DNA of 5,108 nt, from contig JAIDPG010000159.1 in NCBI GenBank assembly GCA_029062865.1, forward strand, positions 1 through 5,108, given 5' to 3'. A program made the position numbers and the translations under genes. Below, in pieces: positions 1 through 4,935 of this stretch (position 1 is the stretch's first letter; each line of letters opens with the position of its first letter). A model generated the notes under the pieces. It did no database searches. It was not told the DNA's origin and saw only the letters and a program-made list of their open reading frames with translations. The stretch is from Oscillospiraceae bacterium (lineage in GTDB: Bacteria; Bacillota; Clostridia; Oscillospirales; Ruminococcaceae).

Positions 1-494
1 CTCTCGATCTGCTTTGCATAGTTCACATAGTACTCGTGAGTGAACACCTCGCCGGTCGTGTACGAGATAGCGACCTGCGCGTGACCCTGCTCCTTCTTCG
101 CCGCCTTGATAGCGGTTTCGAGGTTGCGAATATCATTAAGCGCGTCGAAAATTCTGATGATGTCGATGCCGTTTGCTATCGACTTCTGCACGAAATACTC
201 AACAAGATCGTCCGCGTAGTGACGATAACCGAGCATATTCTGCCCTCTGAACAGCATCTGGAGCTTAGTATTCGGCATTTCCTTGCGGATTATTCTCAGA
301 CGCTCCCACGGGTCTTCGTCGAGGAAGCGTATGCAGGAGTCGAACGTCGCGCCGCCCCAGCACTCCGCGGAATAAAATCCCACCTTATCCATTGTCGACA
401 GGATAGGCTTCATATCGTCGATTGACATTCTCGTCGCGAGCAAGCTCTGGTGCGCGTCGCGGAGAACCGTTTCTGTAATGTTCAATTTAGCCAT
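1..494 (-). CDS. oadA: OadA/5S-type carboxyltransferase, N-terminal part (oxaloacetate decarboxylase alpha / pyruvate carboxylase subunit B family), cut by window edge
   Basis: The 164 visible residues begin MAKLNITETVLRDAHQSLLA and match the start of the TIM-barrel carboxyltransferase shared by oxaloacetate decarboxylase alpha, pyruvate carboxylase subunit B and the 5S subunit of transcarboxylase. Family signatures are RDAHQS (12-17; Asp13 is the expected metal ligand), ECWGGATFD (44-52), MLFRGQNMLGYRHYADD (80-96) and IFDALND (115-121). These enzymes move a carboxyl group between biotin and pyruvate/oxaloacetate in the cytoplasm. The start is fixed by the ribosome site AAGGAGAGGG, which overlaps the stop of the upstream biotin carrier gene (13 bases between genes), so the two are probably translationally coupled. 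The metal-binding HxH motif, the catalytic lysine and any C-terminal biotin domain lie outside the window. It therefore cannot be decided here whether this is a 5S, PycB or OadA protein. The family call is very secure. Confidence 0.95.
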   Translation of the reverse strand, partial: MAKLNITETVLRDAHQSLLATRMSIDDMKPILSTMDKVGFYSAECWGGATFDSCIRFLDEDPWERLRIIRKEMPNTKLQMLFRGQNMLGYRHYADDLVEYFVQKSIANGIDIIRIFDALNDIRNLETAIKAAKKEQGHAQVAISYTTGEVFTHEYYVNYAKQIE

Positions 495-507
495 TTCTGC
501 CCTCTCC

Positions 508-870
508 TTAGTTGATCGTAACTACAGCCGCGCCCGTCTCAACGGAGTCGCCCTTGTTTACGCAAATCGAAGCCACAACGCCGTCCTTGTCGGAAACGAT
601 GTCGTTCTCCATTTTCATAGCCTCCAGTACCGCTACGACCGTGCCGTTTGTCACCTTGTCGCCGACCTTTACCTTAACGTCAACGATAGTGCCTCTCATC
701 GGCGCGTTTATAGAAGCCGCACCCGACGCAGCGGGAGCAGCCGCCTTCGGAGCCGCAGCCGGAGCAGCTGCTTTGGGAGCAGCCGCAGCAGCGGGAGCAG
801 CGCCCGCGCCGTTTTCTTCAACGGTCACACTGTAAGCGTTGCCGTTTACCGTTATAGTATAATTCTTCAT
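508..870 (-). CDS. Biotin carboxyl carrier protein (transcarboxylase 1.3S / decarboxylase biotin subunit type)
   Basis: This 120-aa protein carries the biotin that shuttles a carboxyl group between the two carboxyltransferases encoded on either side of it. Residues 1-20 (MKNYTITVNGNAYSVTVEEN) form the short beta-rich N-terminus typical of 1.3S/MmdC/GcdC proteins. Residues 21-52 are an Ala/Pro/Lys linker with a near-repeated PKAAAPAA unit, which acts as a flexible arm. Residues 53-120 are a biotinyl domain with the biotinylation motif EAMKMEN, so biotin is expected on Lys86. Length and architecture match stand-alone 1.3S-like subunits rather than the biotin carrier of acetyl-CoA carboxylase (AccB is usually longer with a different N-terminus). 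The ATG has a GTGAGGT ribosome site. It lies 167 bases after the 12S-like gene and 13 bases before the OadA-like gene. A biotin ligase must act on it, but none is in the window. Confidence 0.95.
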   Translation of the reverse strand: MKNYTITVNGNAYSVTVEENGAGAAPAAAAAPKAAAPAAAPKAAAPAASGAASINAPMRGTIVDVKVKVGDKVTNGTVVAVLEAMKMENDIVSDKDGVVASICVNKGDSVETGAAVVTIN

Positions 871-898
871 AATATTTTACCTCACTTATTATAATGTC

Positions 899-990
899 GC
901 GAAAAAGCGCAAAATCGAGCTTCGCTCGACTTTGCTAGCCGAGCGGTGCAGCGCACTCTGCGAGTGCACTGCACCACTTGCTTTTTTCGC
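899..990 (-). repeat. Nested hairpins between the 12S-like and biotin carrier genes
   Basis: Three stems are visible. The strongest has arms 945-957 and 963-975: 13 bp around a 5-base loop. Its only irregular pair is C-A on the plus strand but a G-U wobble in minus-strand RNA, so it folds best in the transcript of this operon. A second hairpin is cgagc-ttc-gctcg (915-927). An outer pair, gcgaaaaagc (899-908) with gcttttttcgc (980-990), encloses both and would make a closed branched structure. There is no clean U-tract right after the 13-bp stem on the minus strand. The structure is therefore more likely an RNA-stability or processing element, a partial attenuator or a mobile intergenic repeat than a full terminator. 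Confidence 0.7.
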
Positions 991-1014
991 TCCACTTATT
1001 TTGCTTTAGTTTAT

Positions 1015-1029
1015 TTTCCCGGCGGGAAA
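1015..1029. repeat. Short palindrome after the 12S-like stop codon
   Basis: The sequence tttcccggcgggaaa is a 7-bp inverted repeat around one central base, starting 8 bases past the stop codon of the 12S-like gene. It has no following U-run in minus-strand RNA. It may be a protein-binding palindrome or one more element of the structured spacer. No function can be assigned. Confidence 0.45.
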
Positions 1030-1037
1030 CAAATCGG

Positions 1038-2357
1038 TTAGAACGTGTAGTTCGCGCGCTTTCTCGCGAAGCTTTCGTTTTTCGTGCCGCACATTGCGAG
1101 CGCGTTCGAAATCGCCTCGCGCGTGTCCGCGGGGTTGATAACGCCGTCGATCATTCCGAGCGATGCCGCCGCGAACGGGTTTGTCACGAGCTCCTCGCCC
1201 ATAAACACCTTGCCCGCCTCGGGGTTCATCGGAGCGATCTGAGCGTTCTCCCAAGCGAAGCTCATATCCGCGCCGTCAAACGCCGCGTAAGCCGCGCCGA
1301 ACGCCTTGCCGGTGACAACGTTTACCTTGACGGTCGTCGCAGTCGCGTAAACCTGAGCGAGTCTCGCGCAGTCGCGCACCGAGCCGCTGAGCTCCGCCGC
1401 CGAGCTTCCCTCAAAGCCCTCGGTGTTCACAAGCGTGATCACGGGGAGCGAGAACAAGTCCGCAAGCTGTACGAAACGCGCGATCTTCGCGCAGTCCGCG
1501 CTTGTGAGCTTCGCCGCCTTATCGGTAGCAACAAACGCCGCTGTGTAGCCGCTTACAGCGCCCAAAGCCGTATAAGCCGCCGCGCCGAATTTCTCGCCGA
1601 GCTCGATAACGCTGCCCTTTTGAGCGATAGCCGCAACAAGCTCCGCGCTCTTTTGCGAAGCGGAAACCGCCGCGTCGTTTTCGGGAGCGTCGATAAAGCC
1701 GACAGAAAGGTTGTTCTCGGGGAGAACCGCGATGAGCGTTTTCGCCTTGGAAACAGCGTCGTCCGCGTCATTAGCGAGGATCTGCACAACACCCGCCTTC
1801 GCGGCGTTCATTGCCGAGCCCGCGCCCTCAAGCTTGCCGTCCTCATTGTTGAACGGCGCGGTAAGGAAGAGCTCGCTCTTCTCCGTCGCGATAACGATAT
1901 CGGCCATTGCCGCGATCATCGCTGCGCAGCCCGCGCAAACGCCCGTAACTACCGCGATCTGCGGAACAACGCCGGAGATCTTCGCGGAGGCTTTCATAAT
2001 GTCGCCGTAAGCGGAAAGCACCGCCATGCCCTCGTTGATGTCGCCGCCCTTGCTGTCGAAGAAGCCGACAACCGGCGAGCCGTTTTTCGCCGCAAGCTCG
2101 TAAACGCGCTTGATCTTCAGCGCCGCGGACTTGTTCACCGCGCCGCCCTTAACGGAAACGTCCTGCGCGAAAGCGTAGACCGTCAGCCCGAAAACGTCGC
2201 CCGCGCCCGCGACAACGGAGCTTACCTCGCCGTCCGCGGACAAGAACTTGTCAAGCTCCTTGAAGCTGTTCTCATCAAAGAACGCGGCAAGTCTTTTTCT
2301 TGCATCGCTGTCGGGAACGCTCTGTTCCATTTCAGCCAATGTTTTTGAATTTGCCAT
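1038..2357 (-). CDS. Short MmdA/12S-type carboxyltransferase (acyl-CoA carboxyl transferase domain protein)
   Basis: This 439-aa protein has the two crotonase-fold halves of methylmalonyl-CoA decarboxylase alpha and transcarboxylase 12S, enzymes that exchange CO2 between an acyl-CoA and biotin. ARKRLAAFFDENSFKELDKF (19-38) corresponds to the family's ARERIDLLLDPGSF segment. YAFAQDVSVKGGA (61-73), FDSKGGDINEG (100-110) and GVCAGCAA (139-146) mark the N-terminal half. LFSLPVITLVNTEGF (301-315), KAFGAAYAAF (351-360) and ADMSFAWENAQIAPMNPEAG (363-382) mark the C-terminal half. Classical members are about 510-520 aa; this one is trimmed at the N-terminus and in loops, yet it is uninterrupted. It starts at the ATG with GGAGGAA 6 bases upstream. 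A longer in-frame TTG start at 2414 falls about where transcription should begin and is rejected. The acyl-CoA substrate (methylmalonyl-, malonyl-, glutaconyl-CoA) cannot be read from the sequence. Confidence 0.93.
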   Translation of the reverse strand: MANSKTLAEMEQSVPDSDARKRLAAFFDENSFKELDKFLSADGEVSSVVAGAGDVFGLTVYAFAQDVSVKGGAVNKSAALKIKRVYELAAKNGSPVVGFFDSKGGDINEGMAVLSAYGDIMKASAKISGVVPQIAVVTGVCAGCAAMIAAMADIVIATEKSELFLTAPFNNEDGKLEGAGSAMNAAKAGVVQILANDADDAVSKAKTLIAVLPENNLSVGFIDAPENDAAVSASQKSAELVAAIAQKGSVIELGEKFGAAAYTALGAVSGYTAAFVATDKAAKLTSADCAKIARFVQLADLFSLPVITLVNTEGFEGSSAAELSGSVRDCARLAQVYATATTVKVNVVTGKAFGAAYAAFDGADMSFAWENAQIAPMNPEAGKVFMGEELVTNPFAAASLGMIDGVINPADTREAISNALAMCGTKNESFARKRANYTF

Positions 2358-2383
2358 TGTAGTTCCTCCAATTATACTAAGTA

Positions 2384-2398
2384 TGGCGTACTCCGCCA
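2384..2398 (-). other. Small hairpin in the 5' leader of the carboxyltransferase operon
   Basis: The stem tggcg/cgcca (5 bp, 5-base loop) lies between the predicted transcription start and the ribosome site GGAGGAA of the 12S-like gene. It is too small for a known riboswitch and leaves the ribosome site free. It could stabilise the 5' end of the mRNA. Confidence 0.4.
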
Positions 2399-2416
2399 AA
2401 AAAATAATCCACAATA

Positions 2417-2445
2417 ATTATACTACAATATGAAGAAAATAACAA
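2417..2445 (-). promoter_or_regulatory. Sigma-A type promoter of the carboxyltransferase operon
   Basis: On the minus strand TTGTTA (2440-2445) and a perfect TATAAT (2417-2422) are separated by exactly 17 bases. Transcription should start near 2410, giving a leader of about 50 bases with a clear GGAGGAA site before the ATG at 2357. The position between a terminator and the first gene of a three-gene set supports the call. Confidence 0.82.
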
Positions 2446-2504
2446 GGGCATTTTTCCGATATTTTGTAATTTTACGTTTTGTAGCAAAATCGCATTAAAT
2501 TTTT

Positions 2505-2524
2505 GGTTATTTTTACAAATAACC
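2505..2524. repeat. Perfect inverted repeat upstream of the operon promoter
   Basis: ggttattt and aaataacc pair perfectly (8 bp) around the loop ttac, 60-80 bases upstream of the -35 box. Neither side has a convincing U-run, so this is unlikely to be a terminator. It could be an operator for a regulator of the operon, or chance structure in AT-rich DNA. Confidence 0.45.
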
Positions 2525-2555
2525 TGCCATAAGAGAAAGCTATAAATATAAAATA

Positions 2556-2584
2556 CCCGAAAGCGGTTTTCTGATGCTTTCGGG
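2556..2584 (-). terminator. Intrinsic terminator closing the accessory block
   Basis: The arms cccgaaagc (2556-2564) and gctttcggg (2576-2584) form a perfect 9-bp stem with an 11-base loop. In minus-strand RNA the stem is followed by UAUUUUAUAUUUAU. It ends transcription about 30 bases after the stop of the 95-aa gene and insulates the carboxyltransferase promoter. The plus side is also T-rich (ttgttttatt), so it could work both ways, though no plus-strand gene ends here. Confidence 0.88.
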
Positions 2585-2614
2585 CTTGTTTTATTATTTG
2601 TTTATTTGTATAAA

Positions 2615-2902
2615 TCAGAATTTGGAGCAGAAATAATCATAAAAATCAAGCTCTTCTTTCTCTGTGGTTTCTGTGTCTATGAATTCCTGCAATTCTTTTT
2701 TCATCTCATCATATAGGGCTTGGTAATTTTCGGGATCGGAAAACGCTGTATGAACCATTGCGCCGTATACACCGCAGGTTACGGCATAGAGCTTCTCACA
2801 CTTTTCCAGCGTAATTCTGCAGGAATTCTTGTATTCCTCATCGGCAATAATGATTCCGCCCTCGCTGCCCCTTGTATCCGCAATATATAATGATTTCCAC
2901 AT
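2615..2902 (-). CDS. Hypothetical protein, 95 aa, family not recognised
   Basis: The protein begins MWKSLYIADTRGSEGGIIIADEEYK and ends with the aromatic, acidic tail DFYDYFCSKF. It has no signal peptide or membrane segment and should be cytoplasmic. The first half alternates hydrophobic residues as in a beta sheet (GGIIIADEEYKNSCRITLEKC). Residues 67-82 or so (YQALYDEMKKELQEFI) look helical, followed by an acidic TETTEKEELD stretch. The start is chosen for GGGAGGAA immediately upstream. A longer frame running to 2959 is rejected because it would read through the GNAT-like remnant out of frame. The gene is AT-rich compared with the genes on either side of the block, like the transglutaminase-like gene. 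Its small, acidic, single-domain form recalls immunity or accessory proteins, but nothing visible proves this. Confidence 0.8.
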   Translation of the reverse strand: MWKSLYIADTRGSEGGIIIADEEYKNSCRITLEKCEKLYAVTCGVYGAMVHTAFSDPENYQALYDEMKKELQEFIDTETTEKEELDFYDYFCSKF

Positions 2903-2912
2903 TTTTCCTCCC

Positions 2913-2999
2913 TTAAAACAGAAACGCCGCGATACTCTCAATGCGCGGCTCCTTATCAAAGAAGCGGAGCTTTTTCAGGCGCTCGAGGTCGCTTTCGGA
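2913..2999 (-). pseudogene. 3'-end remnant of a paralogue of the 105-aa GNAT-like gene
   Basis: Positions 2925-2998 align without gaps to 3749-3822, the 3' end of the 105-aa gene, with 59 of 74 bases equal by eye. Read in the same frame, the remnant gives SESDLERLKKLRFFDKEPRIESIAAFLF and then TAA; the intact gene has ESDLEHLRKLRFFDDEPKMESIAAF. Of 24 compared residues 19 agree and most changes are conservative (R/K, K/R, M/I). This suggests an old paralogue that was under protein-level selection before it lost its 5' part, rather than a fresh duplication. An in-frame stop at 3006-3008 closes it upstream, and no start or ribosome site is visible. Its stop abuts the ribosome site of the 95-aa gene. 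Confidence 0.8.
2917..2930. repeat. 14-bp direct repeat, left copy
   Basis: The sequence aacagaaacgccgc is identical to 3708-3721. Here it is the last coding part of the GNAT-like remnant. The pair brackets the transglutaminase-like gene with a period of 791 bases. Confidence 0.75.
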
Positions 3000-3036
3000 C
3001 TTACCTTAATTTTTGTTTATTTGGGAAACTCGGAAT

Positions 3037-3660
3037 TTAACGTCGTCTGTTATATTCCAGTTCCGTAGGAAGATTATTCCAAAGCCCCGTTCTTGTTTTG
3101 CTGCTTCTCAATATTTCTAATACCTTTATATCGGGGTTTGGATATACGGTAAAATCATCAACTTCTCCCAAATTCGGACGTATCGGAAACGCAAGCTGCT
3201 CCGTTTCTATTGAAAACTCCGCGTTCACGCCGGGTTTATTTCCCCTTGCGTCAAGTCTTATCCATTTTTTATGATCTTTAATATATACACCGTTCAGCCC
3301 GTGATAGATCAGAACCGGAGCGGTTTCATCATCTAAGATCAGCTTTTGGTAACAAAACCCCGCCGGAACATCTTTACAGCGTAATAATGCCGCCAACAAA
3401 TGAGACTTGGCAAAACAAATTCCGTGCCCGGCTTTGAGCACTTCGGAAGCGGCGCACGTAATAATATTTTCGTTTATATCCGCCGAATGTGAAATATTAT
3501 CTCTGACAAATTCATAGGTTATTTTAATAAAATAAAACTCATTATCTGCCTTTTGAAATAGCGCATCAGCCAATTCAATTATGGCTTCATTTTTATAATC
3601 AATAACATCATCGTTTTTCAGATAATCGTCAATTTTATTTGAGTATAAAGTTAAATCCAT
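3037..3660 (-). CDS. Transglutaminase-like cysteine protease-fold protein, 207 aa
   Basis: The transglutaminase/papain-like triad is visible in the right order. The nucleophile is Cys82 in AGHGICFAKSHLLAALLR (77-94, the helix that carries the cysteine), the base is His120 in VLIYHGLNGVYI (116-127), and Asp137 lies in WIRLDARGNK (133-142), the usual W-x-x-x-D strand. Residues 41-55 (EFYFIKITYEFVRDNI) match the family's helix before the core. Bacterial members hydrolyse or rearrange amide bonds; the substrate here is unknown. There is no signal peptide, so the protein should be cytoplasmic. It has a GGAGGAAAA ribosome site and possibly its own promoter. The gene is clearly more AT-rich than the pseudouridine synthase and GNAT-like genes upstream and is bracketed by repeats of the GNAT-like 3' end. 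Both points suggest acquisition by transfer. Confidence 0.88.
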   Translation of the reverse strand: MDLTLYSNKIDDYLKNDDVIDYKNEAIIELADALFQKADNEFYFIKITYEFVRDNISHSADINENIITCAASEVLKAGHGICFAKSHLLAALLRCKDVPAGFCYQKLILDDETAPVLIYHGLNGVYIKDHKKWIRLDARGNKPGVNAEFSIETEQLAFPIRPNLGEVDDFTVYPNPDIKVLEILRSSKTRTGLWNNLPTELEYNRRR

Positions 3661-3681
3661 TTTTCCTCCGCAAAATTCCGA

Positions 3682-3709
3682 CTTATCTTAGTAACCATTC
3701 CTTTGTCAA
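3682..3709 (-). promoter_or_regulatory. Candidate promoter of the transglutaminase-like gene
   Basis: A perfect -35 box TTGACA (3704-3709) is followed after 16 bases by GATAAG (3682-3687), which matches the -10 consensus at 4 of 6 positions. It would start RNA near 3675, just before the GGAGG site. The -35 box overlaps the edge of the 14-bp direct repeat. The weak -10 limits confidence. Confidence 0.45.
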
Positions 3710-3721
3710 CAGAAACGCCGC
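3708..3721. repeat. 14-bp direct repeat, right copy
   Basis: aacagaaacgccgc lies directly after the stop codon of the 105-aa GNAT-like gene and is identical to 2917-2930. On the minus strand it reads GCGGCGTTTCTGTT, echoing the GCGGCGTTC that encodes Ala-Ala-Phe inside the gene 33 bases earlier. Confidence 0.75.
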
Positions 3722-4039
3722 TTAATGCCCGCAGCCCTTATCAAAGAACGCCGCGATGCTTTCCATTTTCGGCTCGTCATCAAAGAATCGGAGCTTGCGG
3801 AGGTGTTCGAGGTCGCTTTCGGGGAGGTCGAAGCGGGCTTTTTCCACACCGTGGAGGTCCATAAGGTTGAGTATCGCGCGGACAAGTCCGTCCGTGAAAA
3901 AGTCTTCGCATTCGAGCTCGTTTATTACAAACTCGTCGCCCTCAAGAACGCCCGCGATTTTCCCGAGGACTTCCTCTCCGTCGCGCGCGTTGAACTCTAT
4001 TTTGTCGTGATTTTCCTTGTTTTGCAATATCTCAATCAT
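3722..4039 (-). CDS. Small GNAT-acetyltransferase-like protein, 105 aa
   Basis: The layout resembles a stripped-down GNAT fold. A strand with an acidic turn, GDEFVINELECED (34-46), is followed by the helix FFTDGLVRAILNLMDLHGVEKARF (47-70), then LEHLRKLRFFDDE (77-89) in the place of the family's 'LkklGF' element, and a tail ending FFDKGCGH. The usual acetyl-CoA loop (Q/R-x-x-G-x-G/A) is not seen, so enzymatic activity is doubtful and the call is an inference. The ribosome site AAGGCGGT lies inside the end of the upstream pseudouridine synthase gene, whose stop is only 4 bases before this ATG, so the two are cotranscribed and probably coupled. Base composition agrees with that upstream gene. 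A truncated paralogue of this gene lies 700 bases downstream. Confidence 0.85.
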   Translation of the reverse strand: MIEILQNKENHDKIEFNARDGEEVLGKIAGVLEGDEFVINELECEDFFTDGLVRAILNLMDLHGVEKARFDLPESDLEHLRKLRFFDDEPKMESIAAFFDKGCGH

Positions 4040-4043
4040 TGTA

Positions 4044-4784
4044 TTACCGCCTTGTCGATTTTCCGATAGCCGCGCGGAGTATGCGCAGCTCGTCCTTTGT
4101 GAGGTCTCGCCACTCGCCGGGCTTTAACATACCGAGCTTCACGCCGCCAATCGCCGTGCGGCGCAGTCTGCCGACCTCCAAGCCCACCGCCGCGCACATT
4201 CTTCTTATCTGGCGGTTCAAGCCCTGCTTTATCGTAATTCTCAAAACCGTGCGCTCGGGCTGCTCTACGAGCACCTCCACGCTGCACGGGAGCGTCACCT
4301 TGCCGTCGTCGAGCTCCACGCCGCTTGTAAGGCGCATTATCTGCTCCTCGCTGACCCTGCCGTCGATCGTCACACGATAGGTCTTGCTGACGTGGCGCGA
4401 CGGGTGGGTTATCTCGTTCGCGAGCTCGCCGTCGTTTGTGAACAGCAGCAGCCCCTCGGAATTGCGATCGAGCCTTCCGACCGGAACAACGCGCTCCTCT
4501 ACTCCGTCGAGCAGCTCCGCGGCAATGCGTCTCCCCTGCTCGTCGCTCATGCTTGTTATGTAGCCGCGCGGCTTATTCAGCATTATATAGCGCTTCTCGC
4601 GCGGCGCTTCACCTATTCTCCTGCCGTTCACCGCCACGATATCGCCGCGCGGATCGGCTTTGTCGCCGAGCGAGCAGGCGTGCCCGTTTATCGTCACCTT
4701 CCCCGCCGCGATAAGCTCCTCGGCTTTGCGCCGGGAGCACAGCCCGCTCTCGGCTATCAGCTTTTGAACGCGAATTTTTTCCAT
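4044..4784 (-). CDS. rluB: RsuA/RluB-family pseudouridine synthase
   Basis: This 246-aa enzyme converts a uridine in rRNA to pseudouridine; RluB acts on a 23S rRNA position near the peptidyl-transferase centre. An N-terminal S4 RNA-binding domain, RVQKLIAESGLCSRRKAEELI (5-25), continues to about residue 56. The catalytic motif is VGRLDRNSEGLLLFTNDGEL (102-121) with the nucleophile Asp106, followed by THPSRHVSKTYRV (126-138). The C-terminal family block GLNRQIRRMCAAVGLEVGRLRRTAIG (188-213) ends in GEWRDLTKDEL. Length and domain order are complete. RsuA (16S) cannot be fully excluded, but in Clostridia this form is usually the RluB type and often follows scpA-scpB. The ATG has an AAGGTGA ribosome site. 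No convincing promoter is visible in the repeat-rich DNA upstream, which ends in adaptor sequence before any neighbour can be seen. Confidence 0.93.
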   Translation of the reverse strand: MEKIRVQKLIAESGLCSRRKAEELIAAGKVTINGHACSLGDKADPRGDIVAVNGRRIGEAPREKRYIMLNKPRGYITSMSDEQGRRIAAELLDGVEERVVPVGRLDRNSEGLLLFTNDGELANEITHPSRHVSKTYRVTIDGRVSEEQIMRLTSGVELDDGKVTLPCSVEVLVEQPERTVLRITIKQGLNRQIRRMCAAVGLEVGRLRRTAIGGVKLGMLKPGEWRDLTKDELRILRAAIGKSTRR

Positions 4785-4865
4785 ATTTTCACCTTATTTT
4801 AATTAAAATTTCAAAATTCCCTCTTATTTTGAAAAATTTCAAAATTCCCTCACCGCATGCTCGCT

Positions 4866-4909
4866 CCGGTCGCTTCGCTCCCTCCACTGCGCTGCGCTGA
4901 GGGAACCGG
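4866..4909. repeat. GC-rich interrupted hairpin
   Basis: ccggt (4866-4870) pairs with accgg (4905-4909) and tccctc (4879-4884) with gaggga (4899-4904), leaving an 8-base bulge on one side and a 14-base GC-rich loop. It follows the second 19-bp repeat directly. Confidence 0.6.
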
Positions 4910-4935
4910 TCAAGATTTTCTTTGAAAATCTTGAC
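4909..4935. repeat. Perfect 12-bp hairpin with 3-base loop
   Basis: The arms 4909-4920 and 4924-4935 are exact complements (gtcaagattttc / gaaaatcttgac) around ttt. On the plus strand the stem is followed by acttttt, so it could end plus-strand transcription, but the stem is AT-rich and no plus-strand gene precedes it. It is more likely part of the compound intergenic repeat. Confidence 0.65.

Noticed and set aside
888..893. TATAAT on the minus strand as an internal promoter for the biotin carrier gene
   Set aside because: No acceptable -35 box lies 15-19 bases upstream, and the motif is close to the ribosome site.
478..894. Plus-strand open frames over the biotin carrier gene
   Set aside because: Their Ser/Arg-rich or Ala-rich translations arise from the GC-rich Ala/Pro linker; the minus-strand biotinyl domain is unmistakable.
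978..2348. Long plus-strand open frame of 456 codons
   Set aside because: It is the antisense shadow of the 12S-like gene. Its translation is Arg-rich and Ala-rich without family motifs, whereas the minus strand shows clear carboxyltransferase motifs and a ribosome site.
2358..2414. Upstream TTG start adding 19 residues to the 12S-like protein
   Set aside because: The TTG lies within a few bases of the predicted transcription start and has no ribosome site, while the ATG at 2357 has GGAGGAA at good spacing.
2903..2959. Longer start for the 95-aa protein
   Set aside because: The extension reads the GNAT-like remnant out of frame and has no ribosome site; the ATG at 2902 follows GGGAGGAA.
4785..4870. 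Promoter of the pseudouridine synthase gene
   Set aside because: TTGAAA-like strings exist because of the 19-bp repeats, but none pairs with a good -10 box at 16-18 bases. The gene may be transcribed from beyond the contig end.
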